From Paracoccus sp. TOH (GTDB lineage: Bacteria > Pseudomonadota > Alphaproteobacteria > Rhodobacterales > Rhodobacteraceae), in assembly GCF_030388245.1 (NCBI RefSeq), contig NZ_CP098361.1:619001-683000 (forward strand): a DNA stretch of 64,000 bases, written 5' to 3'. The translations under genes were made by a program, and so were the position numbers. This document shows positions 45,498 to 54,693 of the stretch, one piece after another. Each line of letters opens with the position of its first letter. Positions within the stretch are counted from its first letter, which is position 1. Below the pieces are notes generated by a model. That model did no database searches. It was not told where the DNA came from and was given only the letters and a program-made list of their open reading frames with translations.

Positions 45498-46495
45498 TGT
45501 ATGTCCCCGTCAAGGGTAGCTCAAAGGCCATCGCCGCATCGCGCATCGCCATGGACCACGCCCGGATCGAGGATGAGGCCCATCCCGGCATCACGCTTGA
45601 CCAGATCATCGCCCAGATGGGGCTGGCGCTGGACCGTATCATGACCGAGGGCGGGCTTTACGACCGCCGCCTTGCCGCGCTGGCGTTCAAACAGGCGCAG
45701 GGCGACGTCGGCGAAGCAGTCTTTCTGCTGCGCGCCCATCGCGCCCAACTGCCCGATTTCGGTGCCGCCGCGCCGGTCGATCTGTCCCGATTGCGCGACC
45801 GCCACATCTCGGCCACCCACAAGGAACTACCCGGGGGTCAGGTGCTGGGCGCGACTTTCGACTATACCCACCGCCTGCTGGATTTTTCGCTTGAGGGACC
45901 GCGCGCGCGTCCCCCCCTACCGACGGCCGCACCGGTGCCGCCGCTCAATGACCCGCCGCTCAATGACCCGCCGCCCGATGTCACGCCCTGCATCGAAAAA
46001 CCGGTGGATATCACCCGCATACCGCCGTCGCCCGCGCCCACGGCCCCCGAACGCCTTGCGCATCTTGCCCGGGGGGAAGAGGGCTATCTGACCGGCCTTG
46101 CCTATGAAAGCCTGCGCAAGGCGGGCGCGGCGCATCCCTATGTCGCGGACCTTGCCGCCGGCCGGGCCGAGGTCATGGTCACGCTGGAGGATCTGGGCCT
46201 GACCGTCTCGATCGGAGAGATCGAGCTGACCGCCTGCATCGCCGTTTTGCCCGACTCCGGCGCTGATCCGCAATTGCGCGAAGGCTTCGGCATCACCTTC
46301 GGCCGAGCCGAACGCAAGGCCGTCGCCATGGCCGTCGTCGATCTGCAAGCGGGGGCGGACAAGGCGCCCCCCGATCTGCTGATGCATGCCGATGGCGTCG
46401 CGGCCTCGGGCTATGTCAGCCATCTGAAACTGCCGCACTATTCCGACTTTGCAGCCGATATGGCACGGCTGCTTCGCGCGAAGGAGCAGCCGTGA
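45497..46495 (+). CDS. phnI: PhnI, C-P lyase nucleosidase subunit
   Basis: 332 residues, somewhat shorter than many PhnI. It displaces adenine from ATP to attach the phosphonate to ribose. The N terminus is YVPVKGSSKAIAASRIAMDH, and conserved ATHKELPGGQVLGATFDYTH and PHYSDFAADM are present. A proline-rich insert with a tandem repeat (PPLNDPPLNDPP, near 45945-45975) replaces part of the middle. It overlaps phnJ by 4 bp. Confidence 0.94.
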   Translation: MYVPVKGSSKAIAASRIAMDHARIEDEAHPGITLDQIIAQMGLALDRIMTEGGLYDRRLAALAFKQAQGDVGEAVFLLRAHRAQLPDFGAAAPVDLSRLRDRHISATHKELPGGQVLGATFDYTHRLLDFSLEGPRARPPLPTAAPVPPLNDPPLNDPPPDVTPCIEKPVDITRIPPSPAPTAPERLAHLARGEEGYLTGLAYESLRKAGAAHPYVADLAAGRAEVMVTLEDLGLTVSIGEIELTACIAVLPDSGADPQLREGFGITFGRAERKAVAMAVVDLQAGADKAPPDLLMHADGVAASGYVSHLKLPHYSDFAADMARLLRAKEQP

Positions 46496-47304
46496 ACTAC
46501 GCCTATCTCGACCAGCCGTCGAAGCGCGAAATCCGCCGCAAGGTCCTGAAGGCGCTGTGCCTGCCCGGCCGTCAGGTGCCGTTCAGTGCGCCGGAGCTGC
46601 CTATCGCCTATGGCTGGGGCGTGGGCGGGATGGCAATCACTGCGGCGCTTCTGGAACCCGCGGACCGCCTGAAAGTCGTCGACCACGGCTCGGACGATAC
46701 GGTCAATGCTTTGAACATTCGGGGTTTCTTCGAAAGAACCGCCAAGGTTTCCGCCACCACCAGCTCCGCCGAGGCGACGATCATCCAGACCCGTCAGCGC
46801 GTCCCCGAAGCTGCTTTGCATGACGGACAGATCCTCGTCTACCAAGTGCCGCGCCCGGACCCGTTGCGCGGCTTCACGGATGATGCCGCCGAGGCGCGCC
46901 GCCGCCACGCCCAGCACGACTACGGTGTCGTCCTGACCACGCTGTTCGAGGTCTGGCTGCATCACGGCGAGACGAGCCTCGGCTATGACCACCCGGTGAC
47001 CGTCGACGGCGGCGCGCTGATGTCGCCCTCGCCCATTCCCGCGATGGACAACCTGCGGATGAACAACATGGCAGCGATCCAGATTTTTGGCGCCGCGCGC
47101 GAACGCAGGCTTTATGCGCTGCCCGCTCATACCCGCGTCGAAAGCCTGGCTTTCCGTGACCTGCCCTGCGTGCCGCCGCGCCCCCCGGGCGCCTGCGCAA
47201 TCTGCAGCACCGACGTGCATTACCTCGACAATATCGGCACCGACGCGGCTCCGAAATGGGTCTGTTCGGATTCCGAGAGCTGCCGGATCCGCGCCGATGT
47301 TTGA
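46492..47304 (+). CDS. phnJ: PhnJ, radical-SAM C-P lyase
   Basis: 270 residues from a GTG start. The enzyme cleaves the C-P bond of ribose-phosphonate with a [4Fe-4S] cluster and SAM. The cysteine pattern is CAIC-X19-C-X5-C at the C terminus, close to the CX2CX21CX5C of E. coli PhnJ. YGWGVGGMAITAALL and DHGSDDTVNALNIR are conserved. The iron-sulfur need makes an iron-linked transporter upstream plausible. It overlaps phnK by 8 bp. Confidence 0.96.
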   Translation: MNYAYLDQPSKREIRRKVLKALCLPGRQVPFSAPELPIAYGWGVGGMAITAALLEPADRLKVVDHGSDDTVNALNIRGFFERTAKVSATTSSAEATIIQTRQRVPEAALHDGQILVYQVPRPDPLRGFTDDAAEARRRHAQHDYGVVLTTLFEVWLHHGETSLGYDHPVTVDGGALMSPSPIPAMDNLRMNNMAAIQIFGAARERRLYALPAHTRVESLAFRDLPCVPPRPPGACAICSTDVHYLDNIGTDAAPKWVCSDSESCRIRADV

Positions 47305-48061
47305 ACTTCCCCCGCCCGTCTTGGAGATCGCCGGGGCCAGCTTCCGTGCCGGTGGACGCATGGTGCTGGAGGATTGCGATCTGCAACTCTACCCGTCGGA
47401 GGTGCTGGCGATTGCGGGCTGTTCGGGTTCGGGAAAGACCAGCCTGCTCAACATCCTCGCCGGTCGCGCCGAGCCTGCCTCCGGCACCGCCTTCCGGTTG
47501 AAAGGGCAAGACCTGCTCGCGGGGGATGACTCCGCTGTCGCCCGGCTACGACGCGCGGCGACTGGCTATGTCACGCAGGATGCGGCGGAAACGCTGGACC
47601 TGACCCTGAGCGCCAGCGCCAATATCGCCCGCCGCCTATTCGACCTCGGCCTGAACCACGCCGCTGACGCCTTGCACCGCGCGCAGGACCTGGCGCAGCG
47701 CCTCGGCCTGCCCGTCGGGCGGCTGAGCGAGCCGGTTCAGAATTTCTCGGGCGGGATGCGACAGCGTGTGCAGATCGCGGCAGCCATGGTCCACGACCCA
47801 GAGATCTTGTTTCTGGACGAGCCGACCTCGGGCCTCGACAGCATCGCGCAGGCGCTGTTCCTCGACACGTTGATGCGCGTGCGGCAGGAGGGCGGCACGG
47901 CCATGATCCTCGTTACCCATGACCTGCAGATCGCGCGGTTGATCGCCAACCGGGTGCTGGTTATGGACGCAGGCCGCATCGTCGCCGAAGCCGTCACAGA
48001 CCGCCTGCTGACCGAACCCGCCCATCCCGTCTCCGAGGCACTGGTGGGGGCGATGATATGA
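47297..48061 (+). CDS. phnK: PhnK, C-P lyase-associated ABC-type ATPase
   Basis: 254 residues from the ATG at 47297. Walker A is GCSGSGKTS, the signature is NFSGGMRQRVQIAAAM, and Walker B is ILFLDEPTSGLDS. PhnK docks on PhnJ in the core complex; it is not a transporter subunit. It overlaps phnJ and phnL. Confidence 0.93.
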   Translation: MFELPPPVLEIAGASFRAGGRMVLEDCDLQLYPSEVLAIAGCSGSGKTSLLNILAGRAEPASGTAFRLKGQDLLAGDDSAVARLRRAATGYVTQDAAETLDLTLSASANIARRLFDLGLNHAADALHRAQDLAQRLGLPVGRLSEPVQNFSGGMRQRVQIAAAMVHDPEILFLDEPTSGLDSIAQALFLDTLMRVRQEGGTAMILVTHDLQIARLIANRVLVMDAGRIVAEAVTDRLLTEPAHPVSEALVGAMI

Positions 48062-48687
48062 TGCGGCCGCCCGCCGTGACGTTGTGTTTCCAAAGCGGTC
48101 CGATTGCGCTGAGTGCCGTGGCCGGACAGCTTATCCATATCTGGGGGCCGTCGGGGGCAGGGAAATCCACCCTGCTGTCGCGGATCTGGGGTAGCAGGGG
48201 CATTGCCGATGGTCGGCTGGAGGTCAGAGTTCCGGGATGGGATCTGGACCTGCGGGCGCTGTCGCCGGCACATCTGGCCTGGACGCGGCCGAAGCTGATG
48301 GCCTATTTGCCGCAGACCCCGCATGTCCCGCCAAACGTCCGCGTCGGCGACTGGTTCGCGGCGACCGACTGGCGTCTGGACGAAGGGCTTGCAGCGCTGG
48401 ATTTGTCGCACGCCCTTCTGACTCGCTGCGCGCTGGAACTCTCAGGTGGGGAATTGCGGCGTTTCTGCCTGTTGCGCGTCCTGTTTTCCGACGCGCCGAT
48501 CCTGCTGCTGGACGAGCCTTGCACAGGCCTTGATCCGGACCGTCAGGCGCGGGTTGAGGCTATATTGCGCACCGCACGTAGCAAGGGGCGACTAGTGATT
48601 TCCACCGGACACGCGCATGCGCCAGATGCTGATCAATCGATCCGGCTTCCTATCGGAGCTGGCGCGCAACTCGTGCTCGAGGCATGA
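48058..48687 (+). CDS. phnL: PhnL, C-P lyase-associated ABC-type ATPase
   Basis: 209 residues with Walker A GPSGAGKST, signature LSGGELRRFCLLRVL and Walker B ILLLDEPCTGLDP. It works with PhnK on the C-P lyase complex. It is the last intact gene of the run. phnM, normally next, is not in the window; 126 bp later the sequence becomes IS debris. Confidence 0.92.
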   Translation: MMRPPAVTLCFQSGPIALSAVAGQLIHIWGPSGAGKSTLLSRIWGSRGIADGRLEVRVPGWDLDLRALSPAHLAWTRPKLMAYLPQTPHVPPNVRVGDWFAATDWRLDEGLAALDLSHALLTRCALELSGGELRRFCLLRVLFSDAPILLLDEPCTGLDPDRQARVEAILRTARSKGRLVISTGHAHAPDADQSIRLPIGAGAQLVLEA

Positions 48688-48812
48688 TTTTCTCTTCCTA
48701 CTGTGATGTCATGCGACGCGTTCGACCTCGACAGTGCCGAGTGTATTTAGTAACCGGTGCAAAGAGTCCATGTTTGAATTGCTGTGACCCCCGATAACTC
48801 GTCCATCGGATG
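48688..48812. other. Gap after phnL, edge of IS debris
   Basis: 125 bp with no gene. The part near 48781 (TGTGACCCCCGATAACTCG) looks like the terminal region of the following IS481-type fragment. Confidence 0.4.
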
Positions 48813-48990
48813 CTAGGTGTTCAGTCCCGGCATCTGGTGGATCGGGTTCAAGATGAATCTGTCCGGCTCTGATGTCCAGATCTTGCAGATGTATTCGTAG
48901 GGTGTGAGCCCGTTGAGGGTCTTGAGCCGGCGCGCGAAGTTGTATCCTGCCATGAAGTCCGAGAGGTGCGTTTGCAGATGATCAGGCCCC
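48813..48990 (-). pseudogene. IS481-family transposase, C-terminal fragment
   Basis: Contains THLSDFMAGYNFARRLKTLN, GLTPYEYICKIWTSEPDRF and the family-typical end NPIHQMPGLNT. The N-terminal and core domains are absent; an N-terminal piece of the same family is at 39594-39935 on the other side of the C-P lyase operon. Confidence 0.8.
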
Positions 48991-49276
48991 GTCGGAAGGT
49001 TTCTTCGTAGAACCACGCTAAGTGAGAACAATTAGCGAACTCGATCGCGAGCTTTCGTCTCGGTTTGGCCTGATGTTTAACGGTCGTGCAATTTTGCGCT
49101 CAGCGGCTCCGGAATGCCAGTCGAAGTCGCCGGACAGGATGATGTGCTCCCATCCGAGCGGCGATGTATGCGGCAGGAGGGCTGGATCGTATAAGGGGCT
49201 GGACTTCGCGAGATGGCCGGCGGCTTTATCCATGTAGATCGTGTTCCAGAACGTGATGGCGGCGATGACGAGGTTG
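48991..49276 (-). pseudogene. Tn3-family transposase, C-terminal scrap
   Basis: Read on the minus strand: LVIAAITFWNTIYMDKAAGH and LLPHTSPLGWEHIILSGDFD, the C-terminal signature of Tn3 transposases, from a third lineage different from the other two in the window. A frameshift follows after RPNRDE. It is cut by the left end of the IS66 element. Confidence 0.75.
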
Positions 49277-49324
49277 GTAACCGTCCGGTCTAACCGCTCT
49301 GCCGCGGTGTGAGAGTGCGGGATA

Positions 49325-49720
49325 GTGTCCACCATTGATAGTGGACACTGTGGTGATGACGTGGCGCGTCGGACGAAGCGGCTTTGGACGGATGAGGAGA
49401 AGCGGTCGATCTGCTTCCAGACGGCGGCGCCGGGGGTATCGGTCGCCCAGGTGGCGCGGCGCTACGCGGTGAATGCGAACTTGATCTTCAAGTGGCTGCG
49501 CGATCGCCGTTACGCGCCGGACCCCGCCTCGGCTCTTCCCCCGTCAGAGGAGGCGCGCTTTCTGCCTGTGGAGATTGTCGCGGAGACCAGGTCTGCCCGG
49601 GCAACACCTGCCGCCCACAACCACATCGAGATCGAATTGGCGGGCGGGCACCGGATGCGCATCAGCGGGAGCTATGATCCCGAGGCTCTGGCGCGGCTGA
49701 TCCGGGGCGTGACGGCGTGA
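49325..49720 (+). CDS. IS66 accessory protein TnpA (OrfA)
   Basis: 131 residues or fewer; a GTG at 49361 (start of [14 protein letters not shown]) is the more likely start. The helix-turn-helix [20 protein letters not shown] identifies the IS66 OrfA. It overlaps tnpB by 4 bp (GTGA). Confidence 0.88.
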   Translation: MSTIDSGHCGDDVARRTKRLWTDEEKRSICFQTAAPGVSVAQVARRYAVNANLIFKWLRDRRYAPDPASALPPSEEARFLPVEIVAETRSARATPAAHNHIEIELAGGHRMRISGSYDPEALARLIRGVTA

Positions 49721-50064
49721 TCCCGGTTCCGGCGAACACGCGGGTCTGGCTGGCGGCGGGCGCCACCGACATGCGCAAGGGGTTCACGGCACTGGCGGCG
49801 CAGGCCGAGGCGGTGCTGAAGCAGGACCCGTTCGCCGGGCATCTGTTCGTCTTCCGTGGCCGTCGGGGCGATCTGGTGAAGGTGATCTGGTGGGATGGCC
49901 AAGGCGCGTGCATGTTCATGAAGCGGCTGGAGAAGGGTCGGTTCGTCTGGCCCTCGGCCAAGGAGGGCAAGGTGGCTTTGTCGCCTGCGCAACTGTCGAT
50001 GCTGCTGGAAGGCATCGACTGGCGGGCACCGGAACGGACGTGGCGGCCTCTGGCGGCGGGATAG
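49717..50064 (+). CDS. IS66 accessory protein TnpB (IS66 Orf2-like)
   Basis: 115 residues with the family signature [20 protein letters not shown] and [19 protein letters not shown]. It is required for IS66 transposition together with TnpC, by an unknown mechanism. Starts at a GTG inside the tnpA stop. Confidence 0.94.
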   Translation: MIPVPANTRVWLAAGATDMRKGFTALAAQAEAVLKQDPFAGHLFVFRGRRGDLVKVIWWDGQGACMFMKRLEKGRFVWPSAKEGKVALSPAQLSMLLEGIDWRAPERTWRPLAAG

Positions 50065-50122
50065 TCCACGGCGCCTGCAATCAGTGATTCCCACAAGTAA
50101 TACAGTGGGATAAACTTTCCGC

Positions 50123-51622
50123 ATGCTCACCCAGGCCCTGACATTGCCGGAAGACCCCGAGGAGCTGCGCAGCTTCACCGCGCGGCTTCTGGCCGAGGTG
50201 AAGGCCCAGGCGATCCTGATCGAGAAGCTCCGGCATCAGCTGGCCGGGCACCGGGCGCACCGGTTTGGTGCGTCGTCCGAGACGGCGGAACAGTTGCAGC
50301 TGGCCCTTGAGACCAGCGAGATCGCCGCCGCCGCGATGACCGCGCGGATGAAGCTGCCGGACATCGAGGAGAAGGACAAACCCAAGCGTCGTCCGATCCC
50401 GGACCACATCCCGCGAATGGAGGTGGAGCTGACACCGAGCACAGATGCCTGTGCCGATTGCGGCGGGCGCCTGCGCCGGATCGGGGAAGATGTGACGGAA
50501 GAGCTGGAATACGTTCCCGGGCGGTTCATCGTGAACCGGCTTGTCCGCCCTCGGCTGACCTGCTCGTGCTGTGAACGCTTCGTGCAGTCCCCACTGCCCT
50601 CGCGCCCGATCGAGCGCGGTCGCCCGGGGCCGGGCCTCCTCGCCCATGTCTTGGTGAGCAAGTATGCCGACCACCTTCCGCTCTACCGCCAGAGCCAGAT
50701 CTTCGAGCGCGAAGGTCTCGACCTGGACCGGTCCACCCTGGCCGACTGGGTGGGCAAGAGCACGGCCCTGTTGGAGCCGCTGGCCGACGCCATCGGGCGC
50801 CATGTCTTCTCAGCCGAGGCGATCTTCGCCGACGACACGCCGATCAGCATGCTGGCGCCCGGCACCGGCAAGACCCAGACCGCCCGGCTCTGGACCTATG
50901 CGCGCGACGAACGCCCTTGGGGCGGGCAGGCCCCACCGGCGGCATGGTATCGCTTCTCCGGTGACCGCAAGGGCCAGCATCCCAAGGACCACCTCGCCCG
51001 CTTCCGCGGCTGGATGCACGCCGACGGTTATGCCGGGTTCGAGGATCTCTACCGCTCCGGCACCATCCGCGAGGTCGCCTGCATGGCCCATGTCCGGCGA
51101 AAGTTCGTCGATATCCATCGGTCGCAGGGCTCCCCGATCGCCGGAGAGGCCATCGGCCGGATCGCACAGCTCTACGCCGTCGAGAAAGAAGCCCGAGGGT
51201 CGCCGCCAGACCGCCGCACGGAACTCCGCAAAGCTCACGCCGCCCCGGTCTTCGACGATCTGCAGCGATGGCTGGCCATGAGACTGACGGAAATCTCGGG
51301 CAAATCCCCGCTCGCGGCCGCCATCCGCTATGCCCTGACCCGAATGGACCGCCTGCGCCCCTACCTCGACCACGGCATCCTGGAGTTGGACAACAACACC
51401 GCCGAACGCGGCATGCGCGCCATCGCCCTCGGGCGGAAGAACTACCTCTTCGTCGGCTCCGAGGCGGGCGGCAACGCCGCTGCCATCGCCTACACCCTGA
51501 TCGAAACGGCCAAGCTCAACGCCGTCGATCCCCACGCCTGGCTCGCTGACACTCTCGCCCGCATTCCCGACTACAAGATCACCAAGGTCGATGACCTGAT
51601 GCCGTGGCGCTGGAACGGATAG
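50123..51622 (+). CDS. IS66 transposase TnpC
   Basis: A 499-residue DDE transposase. An N-terminal coiled region (LTLPEDPEELRSFTARLLAE) is followed by a zinc-finger-like CADCGGRLRRIG and RLTCSCCERF. The catalytic core has IFADDTPISML, CMAHVRRKF and DNNTAERGMRAIALGRKNYL. The frame is intact. Confidence 0.95.
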   Translation: MLTQALTLPEDPEELRSFTARLLAEVKAQAILIEKLRHQLAGHRAHRFGASSETAEQLQLALETSEIAAAAMTARMKLPDIEEKDKPKRRPIPDHIPRMEVELTPSTDACADCGGRLRRIGEDVTEELEYVPGRFIVNRLVRPRLTCSCCERFVQSPLPSRPIERGRPGPGLLAHVLVSKYADHLPLYRQSQIFEREGLDLDRSTLADWVGKSTALLEPLADAIGRHVFSAEAIFADDTPISMLAPGTGKTQTARLWTYARDERPWGGQAPPAAWYRFSGDRKGQHPKDHLARFRGWMHADGYAGFEDLYRSGTIREVACMAHVRRKFVDIHRSQGSPIAGEAIGRIAQLYAVEKEARGSPPDRRTELRKAHAAPVFDDLQRWLAMRLTEISGKSPLAAAIRYALTRMDRLRPYLDHGILELDNNTAERGMRAIALGRKNYLFVGSEAGGNAAAIAYTLIETAKLNAVDPHAWLADTLARIPDYKITKVDDLMPWRWNG

Positions 51623-51642
51623 CGGTCACGCCGGACGGTTAC

Positions 51643-52137
51643 TTCTGATCCGCCGAGTGGCGAAGCCATCCGTGCTTTTCACTTTGGATGACCTCATGTC
51701 ATCCGAAGGGCAAAGCAGGGTGGGCGCAGCCCGACCTGCGGCCGGACGGTGATCTGACACACGGGGCCGGAGCGGTGAAATTGGGAGGGGCCCGCGCCCT
51801 GGCGCGGGAGGAACCGGATTTCTCCGTGGAGGCTGACGCGCAGCGGCACCAGAGCCCGTGTTCAGAGCGCCGGCCGGATGGCAGGCGGACCTAGCAAACG
51901 GAAAGGTGTCGGACGTGCCAGAGCGGAGCGGAGGCGCGGCTGTCCTTCCGATCAGCGATCGCGGCCATAACCGCGATCACCGCGTCCGCTTCCAAGGATT
52001 TTAGGTAGAGTGCAGCATAAGCATCGATGTGCATGATCATGATTATGTCATCCACCTGAAAAGTAGTCGTCATATTGCGCGCCTAGTGATCGACCCATCC
52101 TATCGCGACCGCAGAACGATTAGAAAGATGCATCATC
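51643..52137. other. Gap between IS66 and the phosphite operon
   Basis: 495 bp without a gene I can support. A 60-codon minus-strand frame (51891-52073) has no recognised family. The last 100 bp are AT-richer and should hold the ptx promoter; no exact Pho box is visible. Confidence 0.5.
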
Positions 52138-52953
52138 ATGTTGGCTTTGAACAGGGTTGCCGTGACCTATGGGAATGGCACACAAGCTCTAAAACCGACC
52201 TCGCTGAAGCTCGCGCAGGGGCAGTTTGTCGTCCTTTTGGGCCGCTCTGGCGCGGGTAAATCCACACTCATCCGCACCCTTAACGGCTTAGTTGCTCCTA
52301 CGTCCGGTTCGATTATCGCTGATGGCGTTGGATCTCTGGACGGAGAGCGGGCGCTCCGAGTGCACCGCAGGCGCACCGGGATGATTTTCCAGCAGCACCA
52401 GCTCATCGGGCGCTTGAGCGCGCTTGATAATGTGATGACCGGTCGCTTGGGCTATCACTCATCCTTTCGAACCCTCTTTCCTCTTCCGCGTTCTGACCGG
52501 CAACTTGGGCTGGAATGTCTTGCTCGGGTTGGCTTGCTCGACAAAGCCTTGGTGAGGGCTGACCAGTTGTCGGGCGGCCAACAGCAACGTGTCGGCATCG
52601 CCCGTGCTCTGGTTCAGCAGCCCCGATTGATACTGGCTGACGAACCTGTGGCCAGCCTCGATCCGGAAACAGCCGTCGAAGTCCTTTCGCAACTCCGCCA
52701 CATTTGCACGACGGATGGCATAACGGCTGTCATCAGCCTGCACCAGATCGACTTGGCGAGGCGCTTTGGTGATCGGGTCATCGCCATGCGTGATGGCTCT
52801 GTAGTCGCAGATGCGTCCGTTGATGAACTGACAGATCAGATGTGCGCCTCGATCTACCGCAGCGAAGCTTCAGGCCGGAGTTCGCAGCAAGCGCATCACC
52901 ATTCATCCCACTCCCAACCACAACCTGTTGCTGCCATGGAGGCCGCCCTATGA
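52138..52953 (+). CDS. ptxA: PtxA/PhnC-type phosphite ABC transporter ATPase
   Basis: 271 residues. Walker A is GRSGAGKST, the Q-loop FQQHQLIGRLSALDNVM is typical of PhnC proteins, the signature is LSGGQQQRVGIARALVQQ, and Walker B is LILADEPVASLDP. A His-rich tail (QQAHHHSSHSQPQ) ends the protein. It powers phosphite uptake with PtxB and PtxC. Assigned to phosphite rather than phosphonate because of the linked ptxD. It overlaps ptxB by 4 bp. Confidence 0.93.
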   Translation: MLALNRVAVTYGNGTQALKPTSLKLAQGQFVVLLGRSGAGKSTLIRTLNGLVAPTSGSIIADGVGSLDGERALRVHRRRTGMIFQQHQLIGRLSALDNVMTGRLGYHSSFRTLFPLPRSDRQLGLECLARVGLLDKALVRADQLSGGQQQRVGIARALVQQPRLILADEPVASLDPETAVEVLSQLRHICTTDGITAVISLHQIDLARRFGDRVIAMRDGSVVADASVDELTDQMCASIYRSEASGRSSQQAHHHSSHSQPQPVAAMEAAL

Positions 52954-53798
52954 AGAAGTTGCTCCCCGTTGTCGTTCTCGCTGCTCTCGGCTGCGGCTCC
53001 GCAGTGCATGCGGAGGCAAATCCAGAAACTCTGCGCGTGGCGCTGTTGCCCGACGAGAACGCCGCCACAGTGATCAAAAACAATCGTCCGCTGGAAGAGT
53101 ATCTTGAAGAAACTCTTGACCGCGACATCGAGCTGATCGTGACCACCGACTACTCCTCGATGATCGAGGCGATGCGGTTCGGTCGGCTTGAAATCGCATA
53201 TTTCGGTCCGCTTTCCTACACGTTGGCCAAGACGAAGGCCGAGATCGAACCCTTTGCGGCACTGATGAAAGACGGCGAGACAACTTACCGCGCCGTTGTC
53301 ATCGGCAACGCTGAAGCCGGCATTGAGACTATTGCGGATGCTGCCGGCCACGATGTGGCATGGGGTGACGTGGCATCTACTTCCAGCCACCTGATCCCGA
53401 AATCCATGCTGCTTAAAGCGGGTCTAGAAGCAGAGACGGATTACAGTGAGAACTACGTCGGCTCCCATGATGCCGTGGCGCTGGCGGTGCAAAACGGCAA
53501 TGCCCAGGTTGGTGGTCTTTCGCTGCCCATCTTCAACGCTATGGTTGCTCGCGGCACGATCGACCCCGCGAAAGTTGTTGCGCTCGAAGAGTCCGATCCG
53601 TTTCCGCAGTATCCTTGGACGATGCGCTCTGACCTCGATCCGAACCTGAAGCAAGCCATCACCGACGCGTTCATCAACCTGAACGATGAGGAAGTGCTGG
53701 CGACGTTCAAGGCAGATGGTTTCGCGCCGATCAACGACAAGGCTTACGATGTCGTGCGGGATCTCGGTAAGATGCTGAACCTCGACCTCAGCAAATAA
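52950..53798 (+). CDS. ptxB: PtxB phosphite-binding protein
   Basis: 282 residues from the ATG at 52950. The signal peptide ends at AVHAEA. The PhnD-like fold is indicated by LRVALLPDENAATVIKNNRP, IEAMRFGRLEIAYFGPLSY and GDVASTSSHLIPKSML, the anion-binding segments. It is the periplasmic receptor of the ptxABC importer. Confidence 0.93.
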   Translation: MKKLLPVVVLAALGCGSAVHAEANPETLRVALLPDENAATVIKNNRPLEEYLEETLDRDIELIVTTDYSSMIEAMRFGRLEIAYFGPLSYTLAKTKAEIEPFAALMKDGETTYRAVVIGNAEAGIETIADAAGHDVAWGDVASTSSHLIPKSMLLKAGLEAETDYSENYVGSHDAVALAVQNGNAQVGGLSLPIFNAMVARGTIDPAKVVALEESDPFPQYPWTMRSDLDPNLKQAITDAFINLNDEEVLATFKADGFAPINDKAYDVVRDLGKMLNLDLSK

Positions 53799-53865
53799 GA
53801 CATATCAACCGCCATTCATTGCGGGCGCAGGCGAAGTCTGCGCCTCACTTTTCAGGAGCACGTCA

Positions 53866-54672
53866 ATGACAGCGCTTTCCCAAAGTTTCGACAGCATCCT
53901 TCAGCGCCAAAGTAGAGCTTGGAAGCGCGCTGCCGTGATCGCGGTGATCATCGCTGGCGTCATCATTGTCAGCAGCTACCACTCCGGCTTGCTTGATCTG
54001 GAGCGGCTTGGTTCCGGCCTTCCTTCGCTTTGGCAGTTGGGAAGTGAAATGGTTCCGCCCGATTTCAGCCGTGGGATGGAGTGGATCGGCCCCTTGGTTG
54101 ATACTCTTGCCATGAGCATCGCCGGGACGGCAATCGCGGTTCTGATTTCGCTTCCCGTTGGCTTTTGCGCTTCGCGAAAAACAGCGCCAAACCGCGTTAT
54201 CTACATGATCGCCCGCGGCCTGCTGAACGGCCTGCGCTCGATCCCTGAGTTGATCATGGGTATCGTTTTCGTTGCAGCGGTAGGCTTCGGGGCTCTGCCC
54301 GGCGTTCTTGCTCTAGGCCTTCACTCCGTTGGCATGGTCGGAAAGTTCTTTGCAGAAGCCATCGAGCATTGTGACAATGCGCCAATCGAGGCGGCGCGGG
54401 CCGCCGGTGCTTCACCCTTCCAGATCGTCACGCGCGCAATCCTGCCGCAAGTCCTGCCTCAACTGGCCGATGTCACGATCTACCGTTGGGAGTATAACTT
54501 CCGCGCCTCCACCATCCTTGGCACGGTCGGAGCCGGCGGCATCGGCTTTGAGCTGATGACCTCTCTTCGGATTATGAATTATCAGGAGGTTCTTGCCATC
54601 ATGCTGGTCGTTCTTCTGATGGTCACCGTGGTCGATCAGGTCGGCGCTCTTCTTCGCCGCCAACTTCAATAA
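53866..54672 (+). CDS. ptxC: PtxC phosphite ABC transporter permease
   Basis: A 268-residue inner-membrane permease of the PhnE type with about six helices. The cytoplasmic EAA loop is IEAARAAGASPFQIVTRAIL, and GLRSIPELIMGIVF is characteristic. It follows ptxB by 67 bp and precedes ptxD by 21 bp. Confidence 0.93.
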   Translation: MTALSQSFDSILQRQSRAWKRAAVIAVIIAGVIIVSSYHSGLLDLERLGSGLPSLWQLGSEMVPPDFSRGMEWIGPLVDTLAMSIAGTAIAVLISLPVGFCASRKTAPNRVIYMIARGLLNGLRSIPELIMGIVFVAAVGFGALPGVLALGLHSVGMVGKFFAEAIEHCDNAPIEAARAAGASPFQIVTRAILPQVLPQLADVTIYRWEYNFRASTILGTVGAGGIGFELMTSLRIMNYQEVLAIMLVVLLMVTVVDQVGALLRRQLQ

Positions 54673-54693
54673 AACAACAACAGGGAGCGCGAC

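Larger units (their letters stand above)
49277..51642 (+). mobile_element. IS66-family element, apparently complete
   Basis: A 2,366-bp element with terminal repeats beginning GTAACCGTCCGG at both ends and three genes in the usual order. The 8-bp flanks (CGAGGTTG and TTCTGATC) do not match, so one side has been rearranged after insertion. It separates the C-P lyase operon from the phosphite operon. Confidence 0.9.

Noticed and set aside
51891..52073. 60-codon minus-strand ORF upstream of ptxA
   Set aside because: No family or ribosome site, and it lies in the likely promoter region.
52030..52137. Pho box upstream of ptxA
   Set aside because: TGTCAT and GTCAT-like words occur, but not with the 11-bp repeat spacing of PhoB sites.
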